This document shows positions 1-12,096 of a stretch of 64,000 nucleotides of DNA, one piece after another. The position numbers and the translations under genes are program-made. Numbering within the stretch: position 1 is the stretch's first letter; every line of letters begins with the position of its first letter. The stretch comes from Epiperipatus broadwayi (Eukaryota > Onychophora > Udeonychophora > Euonychophora > Peripatidae), in NCBI GenBank assembly GCA_028023455.1, contig JAQFVV010001038.1, forward strand, positions 61,316-125,315, written 5' to 3'. Under the pieces are notes generated by a model. It did no database searches, was not told the origin of the DNA, and was given only the letters and a program-made list of their open reading frames with translations.

Positions 1-3000
1 AAGACAGCTGTTTAAAATCTGATTGGCTGTCTTAGCGCATGTGAAAGATTAGCAAACTTTCAATTATTATTTCCAATTTAACAACATGCGATTTAGACAA
101 ATAATATTAAATTTGTCATTCAGAAAACTGGGTCATATAAGTATCCAGCTGGCAATAGAAAAAACTGCCAAAATAAATCGGTAAAAAGAAAACAAAAACT
201 TTTTTATAGATGCAAAGCAAACATACACACACCGAATATCCACATTAGGATACAATATGTAGATTTTGTAGATTGTCGGTCAGAAAAGGATGAAAGAGTT
301 CTTTTCAAAAAAACAAGAGCAATCCAAAATCAAATATAATCAATGCTTGTAATAAATAATGTGATAAATATTGATTCAGCTTTCAAACAAAAAATTACTA
401 TTAATGATACACCAACGACACTGGAACTGAATAACAGGTCTGTAGTATCCATTGTGTCAAAAAATACATGGGCTATCATTAATTGAAAAAACAATCATAA
501 ATTGCATCCTAGCAGGAGAATGATTATTGAGTATCAAATCATTCAAATATCACTCTTAGGTCAAATGAGTTCAAGTTTTTGCATCTGAAAAACAGTTCAT
601 TTGCCTCTTGTGTCTGTCGGTAAGCATAGAAAATTTATTAGGCAATGAGTGGTGCAATGACTTTGGCTTTACAGTGACTAATATCAACCAGCTTATAAAA
701 ATCTAATAGGGTCTAACCATATGTGATTGATAAACTTTATTGGGACCCTAGGATAATACATGAAAGTAAAAGTACTAAAATGTGGATAAATGCTCAAATC
801 CTATACTGTATGTTCAAAGGAATCACCAAATGGCTTCCAAAAATTGTGATCAAATTAAAACCTCACTGACATAGAAACCAGCTAAGATTGAATTATACAT
901 CACCAGCCAACAGCAAAGAGTCACCAACCAACAGTGAATAGTCACCAGATCTACAGATTAATGTACCGGATGTGATGATGAAGTCAGGAAGTGATGAAGG
1001 CATCCACCAAAGCATCTGAATGACTACAGTTTCCAGGTCTAATTTTAGTCAGGATAGATGATGTTATATCTCACTTTACCTTCAACTAATGGTGTAGTCC
1101 AGATATTCATTTTATTTTGATCAGATTGAGTATTTTTCACCAGTGGCCAATAGATATATAAATAGATGAGATATATCCAAAAATAGAAATAAGCCAATGG
1201 GTGATGATGCTCAGCAAATCTAATTGCTTTTATTAGGGAAACAGATCTGGCTGTGAATAGTCAGTCTAGTTGAAGATGAAGTAAAACAACAATAAATTAC
1301 TCTCATAACTCAATGGCAGTAAGTCTGTTGCCCATTATATGACTAAAACAATGAGGCAAGTTCACATCAGAACTGTAACTGGTTAAAACTTAAAGTAGAC
1401 ATGAGGTAAGCTGTCACAGTACAGTTGAAAGAGTCACCATATTATCACAAGAGGCAGACTGTCACAGTGCAGCTGCCAATGTTAGGTAAACCTAGAAGGG
1501 CATCTGAAGTCCCTTATAATAAGTGCTTAGCAACTAAATGCTATACCAAAGTAATGTATCAGGCATACAGTTTAGCAGATATATATATGTCAACAGATTT
1601 AAACAGTCATATAGATTTGGCAATATTGTATATATATGAAATAAATATTTAATCATATTTATAAGAATCTGTGTTTATTAGAATCACACATAAACACAAC
1701 TTATTATGACCTATATTGTTTTGGACAGGCTACCTATCAAAAGTACTTTTAAAAAAACTTCAGATTTCTATTATCCTAATAATGCTTTATATATATAATC
1801 TAGTTTAGGATATACTATTTATACAAGTTTACTTAATTAACCAATTTTACTATCAGATTACATTGAGTGCGTTTTTTTAAGTCAAAAATTTTGAAATCTT
1901 GAAAGCAGTTTTTATTTTGATGCTCAATGATTTAGTCTTCAATACATCCAAATTATTAATTGTTGCAAGAACAAAGGGGGCTGCATTTTATAGTTTGATC
2001 ATTGTGGGTCAGCTCATTTTTGACAGTAAAAAATTTAATGTCCTGAGGCTTTTAAAACATAAAATAACTAATATTTTTTTAGTGTAATTTTCACTACACC
2101 ACTCTCATGCAAGGTAGGGACCCCTCCACAAGGAGTTAAAAATGGGTAGTAACCAGTCCATACCTTGTGTGGAGTAGCGTAGTAAAAATTTCATTACAGA
2201 AATATATATGCTATACCAAAATTATTTGGATTATCTAAAACATTTTTTTGTGGAATGATCAAATTCAACCCATACACATATAAGCTATGAGCTATCAGCT
2301 GCAACCTTTCTGGAAAATCCATATTCCAACCATGTCAATCAAAGAAACTAAAGAAAATGGGATACACTGTGCTAATTTGAACTTGTGTTATTTTGTCAGT
2401 TGTTTACTTGTATAATTATTATTATTATGCCAATTACTCGTTTCAGCTACTAATTTGAATTATTATTGTTATGTGAAACACCTACTTGTAAATCAAATCA
2501 ATCTTTGTAAAAACGAAACAAACAAATATAATTAAGATTGTGATATGAATATGGCAAATTTTTTTTATGGAACTATTACACATAAATAAAGTTAAAATTT
2601 TTATATAATTTAGTCATATAAAATAAACTGCTGTATTTAGAGTAAATTTAAACTTTTATATTAATTAATTTCTGTTAGTATGTTTTTGATTTCTATAAAA
2701 GCAAAGAATACATGAATAATTGATAATAATCTTGACTAATGGTTGACATTGACCTAAATGATTTTAGATATTTTTTATGATAAAATGTAATGATGCATAG
2801 AATTAAAAGTTCAGTAATAAGATAAGGTAATAAAAGATCTAATAACAGAGAAAAATCTCTGAATAATTTCAATACAAACAAAAGATTATAGCTTATTATG
2901 TAATAATGTTAATAATAAAAAGTCTAACATTTATACAGATTTAAAAAAAATTGTAAGAAATGTTAAATGAAGATTAACTGTTTATCCAAACCTATAAGTA

Positions 3001-3030
3001 GTGTCATAGATTTATTGATATAGAAAAAAA
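1..3030. other. Non-coding stretch, no gene recognised
   Basis: AT-rich DNA with no open frame that resembles a known protein; the short frames at 1425-1652 and 1899-2087 lack any domain and sit in low-complexity sequence. Around 900-950 there is a loose local repetition of a phrase containing caccaaccaacag. At 2088-2195 the flanks form an imperfect inverted repeat. I looked for upstream exons of the downstream kelch gene here and found none. Confidence 0.5.
2088..2195. repeat. Small imperfect foldback (MITE-like)
   Basis: The left end reads ttttcactacaccactc and continues to a gcaaggta motif. The right end, reverse-complemented, reads tttttactacgctactc and continues to an acaaggta motif. 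The roughly 32-bp arms match imperfectly around a 40-bp centre. This looks like an old miniature inverted-repeat element; no target-site duplication was established. Confidence 0.35.
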
Positions 3031-3039
3031 TATATTAAG

Positions 3040-4440
3040 TGTTCATTTTGCAAAAAGGATATTTATCATTCTCATCATTTTCAATTATTATGAATCTAAT
3101 GCAGGATGGTCTCTCAAAATTCAATCTATCTTCTTTGGTCTCGAGCTTCTGTTCTCCACATCACTCCAGCATCTTCTTATCCATCCATCTCACATGTGGT
3201 ATTTTTCTAGGTCTTTTAAATCTCTTGGAATCCAGTTTAAACTTTCAACTCTCCATCTATTATCCTCCCTTCATTGTTCTCTTATCCATGTATTTCATTT
3301 TTGATCTCTTTTACTTACTTTTAACATGTATCTTTATATATTTTGTTGAGTGGTCTGAAATCTCTATATTGCTCTTCTGTTAAGTGGCCAAGTTTCAGAT
3401 TCATAAGTAGAACTGGTAAAACTCATTTATTAAAAACCTTTTCTTTCAAACGCATATAGGCATATTTCTTTTTAATATTATTTCTACCAAAAACATTCCA
3501 ACCAAGTTTAATTTTATGATTAATTTCATCCATTATGTTTCCATCTGTAGTAATAATTTATTTGTAGTTGTTAACTTCTTCTAATTCTTCATTATCAATC
3601 TTTATTCTTTTGAGAAAATCCATTGAACATTACTTAAGTTTTTTTTACTTTAGACCTACTTTCTTACTTTCATCTGATAACTCTTGCAACATTTCCTGAA
3701 ACTCTAAAGCATTATTTGCAAAAAAAAACAATTATATTATCTGCAAAATCTAGATGAATTTCCATTTTCTTTTACTCCCTTAGCTTACCATTTTAATCCA
3801 CAAAATATTTCTTGTAAGACTGCTGTAAATGTTTTGGAGATATGGAGTCACCCTGACATACATTCTTTTCACTGTTAATCTTCCTAGTATAATTATGTAA
3901 TCTAATTGTTGCTGTTATATTTTTATAAATATTCATATGACAATATTCTGGATCTATACCTTGATTGATCCAATGTTTTAATCACTGAAGAAATGCTTAT
4001 AGAGACAAATGTCTTTTCATAATCTACAAATCCAAAATATAATGGCAACTCATATTCAGTGGTTCTTTCCATAACTTCTCTCAATACTTGGATATGATCC
4101 ACTGTACTAAAACCGTTTCTTCATTTGGTTGGTTCAAATCCAAAATTCGCTGTAGATGAATTGTAATTATGATATAGAACTGATAAAAGACTGTTAGGTC
4201 TATAATTTCTAATATCTTTATCACCTTTTTTTAAAATATTAATATTAATAATACTGCATTCTTCCAATCACATGATACATTTTTATCTTTTAAACATTTG
4301 GTATACAACTTTGCTAAAAATTTTCTATTTCTTTACCTGCTTTTTTTAAAATATCGATTATAATTTCATCATTACCTGGAGCTTTTCCCTTCATAAATTT
4401 AATTGCATGTTCACCGCTTTGTTTAAAATCCTGGGCAATT
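3040..4440 (-). mobile_element. RTE-like LINE relic, reverse-transcriptase part
   Basis: Read on the minus strand, this stretch gives broken frames typical of the RTE group of non-LTR retrotransposons. Near 4400 there is a GKAPGNDEIIIDIL-type start of the palm region, then KNAVLL and RNYRP motifs near 4250-4200. FSTVDHIQVLREVMER follows near 4130-4060, and a YESETWPLNRRA motif near 3410-3374 corresponds to the C-terminal segment after the RT. Many stops and frame changes show it is dead. A second, plus-strand relative at 33440-34905 carries nearly the same palm sequence. The large open frame on the opposite strand at 3039-3383 is a shadow. Confidence 0.6.
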
Positions 4441-5196
4441 CAGATAAATTTTATTTATAATGAAAATCATGTCATTTTTGTTTTAATTATGATCTATTCA
4501 TGCTATTAACAATAAGAATGATAATTTTTAAATGCCCATTTTCAAGCCTACAATATGATTTGATTAAAATTATATAACTGCTAACACACCTTGATTAAAT
4601 TATCATTTTTCAGAATACATGAACACATTGCATGGATGAGTTCAGTTAATTCTATCAACTTAACTATTTTCTTTGTTTTCTGTTCATGATTTTTCAAAAT
4701 TAATAGAAAACAATGGAAAACTGAATACAGATTGCTATTAAGATTTATTATGTAGTAAAGAGCATTTTGTTTTATAGGCAAAGTGATAAACAATTAAATA
4801 CTATTAAAATTAATTATACAAAATCTCCAATAATTGCCAGTTGGACTATATTCTCCATATCTGGAATTTCAATTTTCATAACTTGTAGAAGTCCTTATGT
4901 GTTTCTGCAATGTATGATAATTAGTCCTGTTTTAGTAGATTCCACAATACTAAAAAATGGTAAAAGCAAGTATCAGTAATATTAATTCCTTCAAAACTTT
5001 TTTTTATGTCATCCAGGTTTGATATCAGTACATTTAGAAAATAATACAATTTCTTTTACAAAATTTCTCCAAAACAAAAAAAATAATAATATAATGGAAG
5101 GTCATTCTGATAAAATTTATATACAGCAATCTAGAAATTCTCAAATCAAATGTTCAACTTAAGTATTAAACAAATTTTTCATTTAATCTTTTTTTT
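4441..5196. other. Non-coding, nothing recognised
   Basis: AT-rich sequence between the LINE relic and the foldback element. The open frames at 4581-4793 (minus) and 4767-4979 (plus) show no domain, and I treat them as chance. Confidence 0.4.
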
Positions 5197-5466
5197 CATT
5201 TATCCATTGTACTTTGAACACTTTTTTGCAAAAATCTTTTATTGTATATATATATATATGCATATACAATCTAGGTTTCGAATGTCTTGTAATCTTCTTC
5301 AGAGCCACATTTACTTTAATTTTTGCTAAAGTCTACTTTTAAAAAATTAAAGTAAATGTGGCTCTGAAGAAGATTGCAGGACAGTCGAAATGTAGATTGT
5401 ATATGCATATATGTACAATTAAAGACCTTTATTAAAAAGTGTTCAAAGTAGAGTGGATAAATTGAA
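5197..5466. mobile_element. Foldback element with ~125-bp arms
   Basis: The left arm (about 5199-5324) and right arm (about 5340-5462) are reverse complements over most of their length, including agagccacatttacttta / taaagtaaatgtggctct and the outer actttgaacacttttt / aaaaagtgttcaaagt. Only about 15 bases separate them, so a transcript or single strand would fold into one long hairpin. A TA microsatellite has expanded in the left arm (5247-5262). There is no coding capacity. This is a non-autonomous foldback or MITE-type element. Confidence 0.75.
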
Positions 5467-6241
5467 CTGGTGAATTTGGTAATCTTTTTTTAATTCTATA
5501 TTAAAAACAAAATTATTTTCTAGTAAGAGTAATGCCCTTTAATAAGCACTATCACTGTTCAGTTACATAGTGGAAATAAAACAAATATTACACTTTATTG
5601 ACATTTGACATATCAATATTATCTGGTATTCATTAATTACACAAATTTATTAGATGACTGTGTTGTAGAGTGAAGAGAATTCTTAAAAATATAAAATTAT
5701 ATAATGGATCTTTGCAAATAAAAAACACATTATTTGCTTTGCATAATAATTTTCAAAAACTATTCAGCAATATTAAGATGCAATTTTAATGATTTGGAGA
5801 TGATAGTTTAGGCTTTTAGTTATTCATCTTCTAAAAAAGTAGTTTTAACTGAACTGCATCATATATATTCAAATAGCATGTTTTTGACATTTTAAAATCC
5901 TTTTTCTTAGCCAGGAGTTTTTTGGAAATAAGAAAAGATTGTTCACAAGATATTTTGTTATTCCATTACTTATTATCATATGTATTGTGTTTTGATGTAA
6001 TATGAATAATTGATAATAGTTTAATGCAAAGTTTTAATCTTTATTGATGCTATTTAAGTTAATGTATTTACGCAATAATTAATTTTCAAAAGGAACTTTA
6101 TTGAGCTTAATGATTGTACAAAAATATATTGTCCAACAATAAAGGATTTCAGATGTCCATTCTTCAATTATCCTTTACAGCGTGATCATTTTATGTAATC
6201 AAAAGTTCTTTTATCAGATTTCTTTGTCCACTTTTTCTATG
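5467..6241. other. Non-coding, possible LINE 3' tail
   Basis: No gene seen. If the minus-strand LINE represented at 8000-9540 once continued past the hAT insertion, its 3' untranslated tail would lie at the right end of this stretch, but I could not recognise its end. Confidence 0.3.
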
Positions 6242-6731
6242 GTATAGTGCAGTGTTTCCCAACCTTTTTTGGTTCGTGTACCACTTGGTAGTACATCACG
6301 CTAAATTGTACCACTTCGTAAAAATGATTGTATTTTGTGAAATTTGTTATTGCGAGCGTGTTATTTTATTTGCATTATAAATATTATAGGGTGACCATGT
6401 ATGTATTCACATCTCATAATGAGACAAATTACATTGAAACACGCCTAAACGTCATGCCAGATTATAAACTCACTGAAATTATAAACGCATTGTAACATAT
6501 TTATATGTACGTGTTTGTTCAAAGTTTCATATTTTTTCCAAAATAATTTATTAAATATTACATTATTACATTAAAGGTTATTTGGTACATATTTTGTTCA
6601 AAGTGTTTTCTCATTCCTTCATTTGGTTTTCCCGAATTTGAGTGTGTTTTCTCTTTTTCAGAGCATCTTTCTATTGGTTGGGCCATGGAGAGGATAAATC
6701 CAGCATGTCCCAAATCATGGTAAAAATAATC

Positions 6732-6944
6732 TCAGGGGTTGCTATCTCTTGTTCTTGTTTTCTTTATATCGTTCAACATGAAGTTAACAGGATTAAAATT
6801 TTGATGATTAAATACTAGCTTACATCTAGTAATCCACAATAGATGATCAAGAATTAATGATAGTCTAATTTCTGGGTATGATCCTTTTCTGATACATTCT
6901 TTCAAATTAAATAATTTAGATTGATTTGCCTTGATCCGACTCAT
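6732..6944 (-). pseudogene. Possible LINE C-terminal fragment inside the hAT
   Basis: This 70-residue frame contains HLLWITRCKLVFNHQ, which resembles the short tryptophan/arginine motif after the C-terminal zinc finger in some non-LTR retrotransposons. It lies inside the hAT boundaries but downstream of the transposase remnant. If real, it would be a 5'-truncated LINE insertion within the hAT or a captured piece. The match is short and could be chance. Confidence 0.25.
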
Positions 6945-7071
6945 TCTTTATCTACTATTTTGTCATGATTTCATTTACTAACTAATAAATGGTTTTAATA
7001 AAAACACAAAATTATAAAAAAACCAATTAGTATATTTTCTTATCATAATTAAATATGTTTATAAAATAAAT

Positions 7072-7557
7072 TTAATGAGATCTTTGTGCTTGTTTCGAAC
7101 AACATAATTTTTTGAAATTTGGTTCAAAAGATGCGAGGTATACCCTTAAGTCTACAGCTGCATTCAATCTGTTTCGATACTTATTTTTTAAAAAAATATA
7201 TGAAGAAAAAGCTCTTCTTATTAATTCCATACTAGTAAACGGTAATAATAATTTAAGAGCTTTCTCAGAAAGTTGTTCATAATCTTTAATGTTTAACCAA
7301 AAATTAATTAGATTGAGTCGTTTGAATTCTACTTGTAAAATTCTGTCACATGATAATTCTATTAAATTTTCTTTATCCTTTATTGATAATGATGTAGCTT
7401 TTTCTAAATTTTCTGCATAGAAGGGGTTTGAAATCCAATTGTCATTTGTGTTTTCAGGTTTTGGAAAATATTTCATGAAAGGCGTTTTTAATCCTGTTAA
7501 ATGTGCTATTATATTTTCTCGTATATCTTGAGACAGACTAACCTTATTTTCAAACAA
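7072..7557 (-). pseudogene. hAT transposase, C-terminal fragment (ZBED/SCAND3-like)
   Basis: A 161-residue frame matching the C-terminal third of hAT transposases of the ZBED/SCAND3/FAM200 type. Visible family features are the FW..L..YEQLSEKALKLLLPF stretch, then a hydrophobic helix, then KNKYRNRLNAAVDLRVYLAS and a tail ending in SKQAQRSH. The usual second half of the hAT dimerisation region follows this order. The zinc-finger (BED) and catalytic N-terminal parts are missing, so the protein cannot be active; the first Met is simply the first one left after truncation. The fragment lies on the minus strand inside the intact hAT terminal repeats. Confidence 0.8.
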
Positions 7558-7999
7558 AAAAATATATAGAGTTTCGAATACTTCCAGTTGATTGTTTTCG
7601 ATACTTATATATATATATTACTGTTTTCAAAAATCTAATTTCTTAATTATACTTTTAATTTTATCATTAACATTAAAGATCGTTATCGACTGTACATATA
7701 AACAACTTTACTGTATAATATTAATTAAAATAATTTTTATGAATTATAGGAAAAAACGTTTCTATATTTTTATGATTTTATTTTTTTTTATGTCCGCCAT
7801 TATTGATTATTTTTCGTGTACCAGCAACTCGCACGTACCACAGGTTGGAAAACACTGGTATAGTGTATCATGGTATAGGCTTGATCATAGTCACATTAGT
7901 GACCAAATTGATGTGTAAATGTTTGTTGAATTTTTTTATCCCTTAGCCTTATTATTTCAATTTTATTCCAAAAAGTATTTGGATGCCTTCTTGTGTTTG

Positions 8000-8240
8000 T
8001 ATTATATGTAAATGTGCATCTCGAACATCATAGTGAAAATAGGCAAGTGTACTGGTTCTAATGTGTGCAAAGTTACCTTTTGCCTAGGATTGAAGAAGTG
8101 TTTGAATAGTATATTTTTATTTTTGAATAAATTGGGAATTCCAGCCTGAACATTATCTAATGTCGGACAAGAAAAAAATATATGTGACTGAGTTTCTTAA
8201 TCTTTTTTGCATAGCCTGCACATATCCCATATTAATGCAG
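8000..8240 (-). pseudogene. LINE C-terminal zinc-finger (zf-RVT) remnant
   Basis: The minus strand near 8230-8150 reads WDMCRLCKKD, a stop, then ETQSHIFFSCPTLDNVQAG. This is the C-x2-C ... H-x4-C arrangement found after the reverse transcriptase of several non-LTR retrotransposon clades. An in-frame stop separates the two halves. It lies downstream, in LINE orientation, of the RT frames at 9039-9537 and is likely the same copy. Confidence 0.6.
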
Positions 8241-9038
8241 TTCCTTTTATAATGAAAGAAATTTAGAGTTGGTGGTGCTCCTATGTTTAGTTAGAAAGTC
8301 ATAGTATTTCAGTTGTAATGACCAGTATTTTGAATTTTTGGTCATTTGTTGTTTATATTTAAAAAAAAAATTATTATTATTTGAAGATGGATGATAGATT
8401 AGTATATAGATTTCCCAATAGCTATACAGTACTTAGTTTTCTATGTCCAACTCACTGAATTTTTGATATTTAACATTGTGGAATGAAGAGAGTTTAAAAA
8501 CCCAGTAATTGGTGGTGGTTTGTCTGTTGGTGTGATTTTATGGATTATTTTAAGATATGGAAATAGCCTTATGCATGAAGTAATTAAATTGATGGCTTTC
8601 TGAGTTTAAAATATTTTTATTGCGTGTAATTCCAATCCATTTTGCACTAGGGGATTGTGAATTCGTTTAATTGATATTGTGGACATCCTTTTCCCTCGTA
8701 ATAGCTTTCTACATAAGCTATCAATTTTTAATTAGAAGGCTTCGCTTTATACAATTATAGGGGTGTAGTATTAAATCCTTATCATGACTAAAAGATTAAA
8801 TAGTGCCACTTTTGTATATGTGGAGAGTGAATTGATTATTTTCTCAGTTTTGTTTATTAGTTCTCTTTGGATTTGTAAGTGCATTCCCATGTTGCTTTAA
8901 AAAAAGGGGAAACCTAAAAAAGACCTCTGTGTCCCTTTGAAATATTTTTCATGATAGCGTCCTGTATATATTGACCATGCACTTGATTACTCCATATTGA
9001 ATTCAAACATATATTTTTTTGTACAATTTTGGAGAATT

Positions 9039-9537
9039 TTAATTAATTTTGGAATTTGGTTTTTTAGATGTTAAAAACAGATCTATCATCCATGGAATAT
9101 TTGTTTTTAATTCTGTTATGTATATTTCTGTCAAGTCATTTTCTATTGCTTTAATCAATGGATTAATGTATAATGTGAATAATAGGGTACTTAATGGCAA
9201 TCCTTGTGGAATTGAATAAAAAGGGGTAGAAGATGGTGAATATTTCGCATTGAGGCTAATGTGTATTTCCCTATTCAAAAGTAGATTTGTAATCAAATAT
9301 ATTAGTGGAGTTGGTATTGATATTTTCATTAGTTCATTGATTAGGAGATAAAATTACTGTGTCAAATGCAGATTTTATATCTAGTTTTACTACCGCCGGA
9401 CTATATTTCTTATTAGTTCTGACCGAATCCATTACTGTTTTAAACAGAAATACAGCTTGACCTTTTAAAGAGCCCTTTTTTGCAAATTGCAATTGAGAGT
9501 TGTGATAATATTGTACAGATCGGTTTTGTATATTCAT
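9039..9537 (-). pseudogene. LINE reverse-transcriptase remnant (two frames)
   Basis: Two adjacent minus-strand frames carry conserved RT blocks. The first (9537-9334) has AKKGSLKGQAVFLFKT then AVVKLDIKSAFDTV, the palm block with the first catalytic aspartate. The second (9329-9039) has SIPQGLPLSTLLFTLYINPL, the PQG..LS block. The frame breaks between them and the YxDD box is not visible intact, so it is inactive. The clade is uncertain (possibly R4/Dong-, L1- or Tx1-like). It probably continues the element whose ORF1, endonuclease and first RT block lie at 13500-16493. Confidence 0.7.
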
Positions 9538-9539
9538 AT

Positions 9540-10618
9540 AACAAGATCTAGAACCTAAGCAAAACTACCTCAAGTCCAACAATGCATGAGATACATATGT
9601 CAGGAACATTTATGAATCCTGCCCTGTTTGCCTGTTTTCTAGATCTACCAACTTATAAACAACAATCCCAATGATACCCGATCTATTTTATCTTTTTCGG
9701 CCGGATCACACAGTGGAGAAACAGAGACTCTCTTTGGAAACTGACACTATGGTGAAGCCAATAGCATACTCATAATTACACAAATTTTAACATGTCTAAA
9801 AGATTGTGACTTTTCACATTGTTTAACAGATAAATATTAGCGAAATCTTATCATCTAGTCATAGTTAACATAATTTGCATACTTAAGTCTAATAATATTT
9901 GGTAAATAAAAGAAACAAAACGATGATTCGATAAACTTAAATTATATGTATCTAATTTAATAATGTGATTATAAACAAATGATTATTAAGTTTAATCCAG
10001 TAACTTTCCATTTATTTCTTATTAGCCTCTTTTTTTATATTTTATTGATAAGCAGAGAACTTTATTTACAATTTGGTAAATCATACATATATATTTATTA
10101 ATCTTGGTGCGTGCAGATTGATATGCCAATAATGAAATGACTATATAATGCGGATATGATCTAATTAGTGCTATAATATAATGTACATATAAGATTCTTT
10201 ATTCCACCCCCAGTAATAAATAAAAACACTTGATCGAATTTAAACAAGCAAATGTCATCTGGTTTTTATTATAATCTTACATAAATATTATTGTCTTTAA
10301 TAAATAAAATAATTTATCCCAGCTTATATTGAGCAATTAACATATGTGGGAGAATTCATTTTTAAAATCAGTAAAATGTATCGCCAAATGGTGCCCACAC
10401 AAGGACATAAATAATTTATAAAGAAATCTGTTTAGTAAGGTCACAACATTATGGCTAATAGATATTCATAAATTTTTACTTAGAACTAGAAATTAATAGC
10501 AGTGCGAGCATGGCAGGAAATTTATTTGTGATCTAGTCTACAGATCTGAAAAAATGCTTCATCTTTTTATTTTTTGAAGTATAGACCGATTTCTCTCTGC
10601 ATCTTTAGCAGAATCAGT
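9540..10618. other. Non-coding, left part of a block interrupting the LINE
   Basis: AT-rich, no domain seen. LINE similarity stops at about 9540 and resumes at about 13500, so this stretch seems to belong to later-inserted or foreign material. 9600-9760 is somewhat GC-richer, with no recognisable coding. Confidence 0.3.
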
Positions 10619-10860
10619 TTATTTGACGATAGTGATCTGGTGGGAGATGCTATGGGCCGGCTATCCTGGATTATCCCATCCAGAGCTACCACACATGGAG
10701 GAAATATTCCCAAGGGTGATTCATGCACTTGTTCATGGACCAGGATATGAAGAAATGGGGCTCAGTTTTCCGGTGCACCCAGTGGGGATGAAGCAAATAT
10801 AAAGAAAGCACAGAGGCCTATGCTGTCAACACTTGGAACAATATATAAACTTAAGAAACA
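10619..10860. other. GC-richer island of unknown nature
   Basis: About 240 bases noticeably richer in G and C than both flanks, without a convincing open frame, splice signals or RNA polymerase III boxes. It could be an inserted SINE or retroelement fragment; I do not recognise it. Confidence 0.25.
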
Positions 10861-11380
10861 AAGTTATTTAAAACTAATATCTATATATATTCTGGAATAT
10901 CTGGTATAATGGTATGACCAAATCACTAAACTGTATTGTATAATTTAATTTAAATGGTCGAGAAATTGACCTACATTGACTTGAAATTCCCCTTCCTCTA
11001 TCTATTAACTATCATAGAAACTTCCCACAGATGTTAAACAAAATATAAATTTTTGATCATAAGTGTGCCTTAATAACTTAGAAAATAATAATATTCATAT
11101 ATAAATATTAGACAGTGGTTACTGAGATTTAATTAATAGAATAAAATAATTGTTTAATTTTATTTGAACATATTCATGATTTTAAAATTAGTGTGATTAC
11201 TTCTTATAATTGGGAAAAACATTTCATAAAGTTATTTAATTAGCCGACTGCTCTGCCATTAGTATGACACTGAAACATAATTAACAAGTTTTCTCCCAAT
11301 CTGGCAAGCATCCGCAAAAAAAGAAAAACAAAATATATTTTAACTTGGGATTAATTAGCTTTCCTTTGAAAAGAGGGGGG

Positions 11381-12096
11381 TGTTATGTTTGGTCTGGATT
11401 ACAGACCCAACCAATAGCAAATAATGTAAAATAATACTGAAACAAGTATTACAATTAATATTTATTATATGTACAAATATATACAATACAATGTACAGTA
11501 TATATACAAGTGAATATTTACAATGATGAATGTTGTAGTTCAATGTAAACTTGGGTTCTGCCTACCGCTTCCAGCTACACCTGATGGCTTGCCTCACGAG
11601 TGGGTTGTATGGCTCTTCCACCTGTACAAGATAGCTTGCCTCGAGCTGAATGTGGTCTTAGCAGCATCCAGTCTCTGTGGGACTTGCCTAGCTGCATAGG
11701 CTAAATAGTGTATTGCTATCAATGGGAATACTTGCTGCTGTTCAGGTTAGCAGAGCTTCCCTGGGAGAACACAGTCTTTTCAGGTTAGACAGACATTCTT
11801 CCCCCAATTCTCACAAAAGGCTGACTATTTATACCCAGATCCCTGACCTTATTGAAAACCTTCGGATTCAGCGAGCATCGTTGCTTATTGGCCTGTAATA
11901 ATCATTGGCTATGTTTTTATCTATACATCAGCCTATTGGGTGGCAAACAATGCTTAATCCGATCAGATAAGGAGGCATCTGGAATAGTCCACTTCTGAGA
12001 GGAAGACTATAACAGTGGGTTTAAGAGAAAGCAAACATGCTTGCGAGTTTAGGAGGGTATCGGCATATTAATTCAATTCAAAATGTAAACATAACA
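11381..12096 (-). mobile_element. Solo LTR of an LTR retrotransposon (minus orientation)
   Basis: The segment starts tgttatgttt and ends aaacataaca, a perfect 10-bp terminal inverted repeat of TG...CA type, 716 bp long. On the minus strand a TATA box (tataaatag, 11833-11825) is followed about 360 bp later by AATAAA (11466-11461), the expected U3-R-U5 order. No second LTR, primer-binding site or gag/pol frames are nearby, so it looks like a solo LTR. I see no matching target duplication: the left flank is a G run and the right flank is agcaa. Confidence 0.65.

Larger units (their letters stand above)
6242..7865 (-). mobile_element. hAT DNA transposon with terminal inverted repeats and 8-bp target duplication
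   Basis: The element spans 6250-7857. It begins cagtgtttcccaacct and ends, reverse-complemented, cagtgttttccaacct, 15 of 16 matching. The 8 bases outside each end are identical: gtatagtg at 6242-6249 and at 7858-7865. A 5'-CAG start and 8-bp duplication are hallmarks of the hAT superfamily. At 1608 bp it is too short for a full transposase and keeps only the C-terminal part, on the minus strand, so it is probably non-autonomous. The perfect duplication indicates a fairly young insertion, apparently into an older LINE. Confidence 0.9.

Noticed and set aside
1425-1652. 75-residue frame as a small gene
   Set aside because: No recognisable domain, no splice or promoter context, AT-biased composition like the surrounding non-coding DNA.
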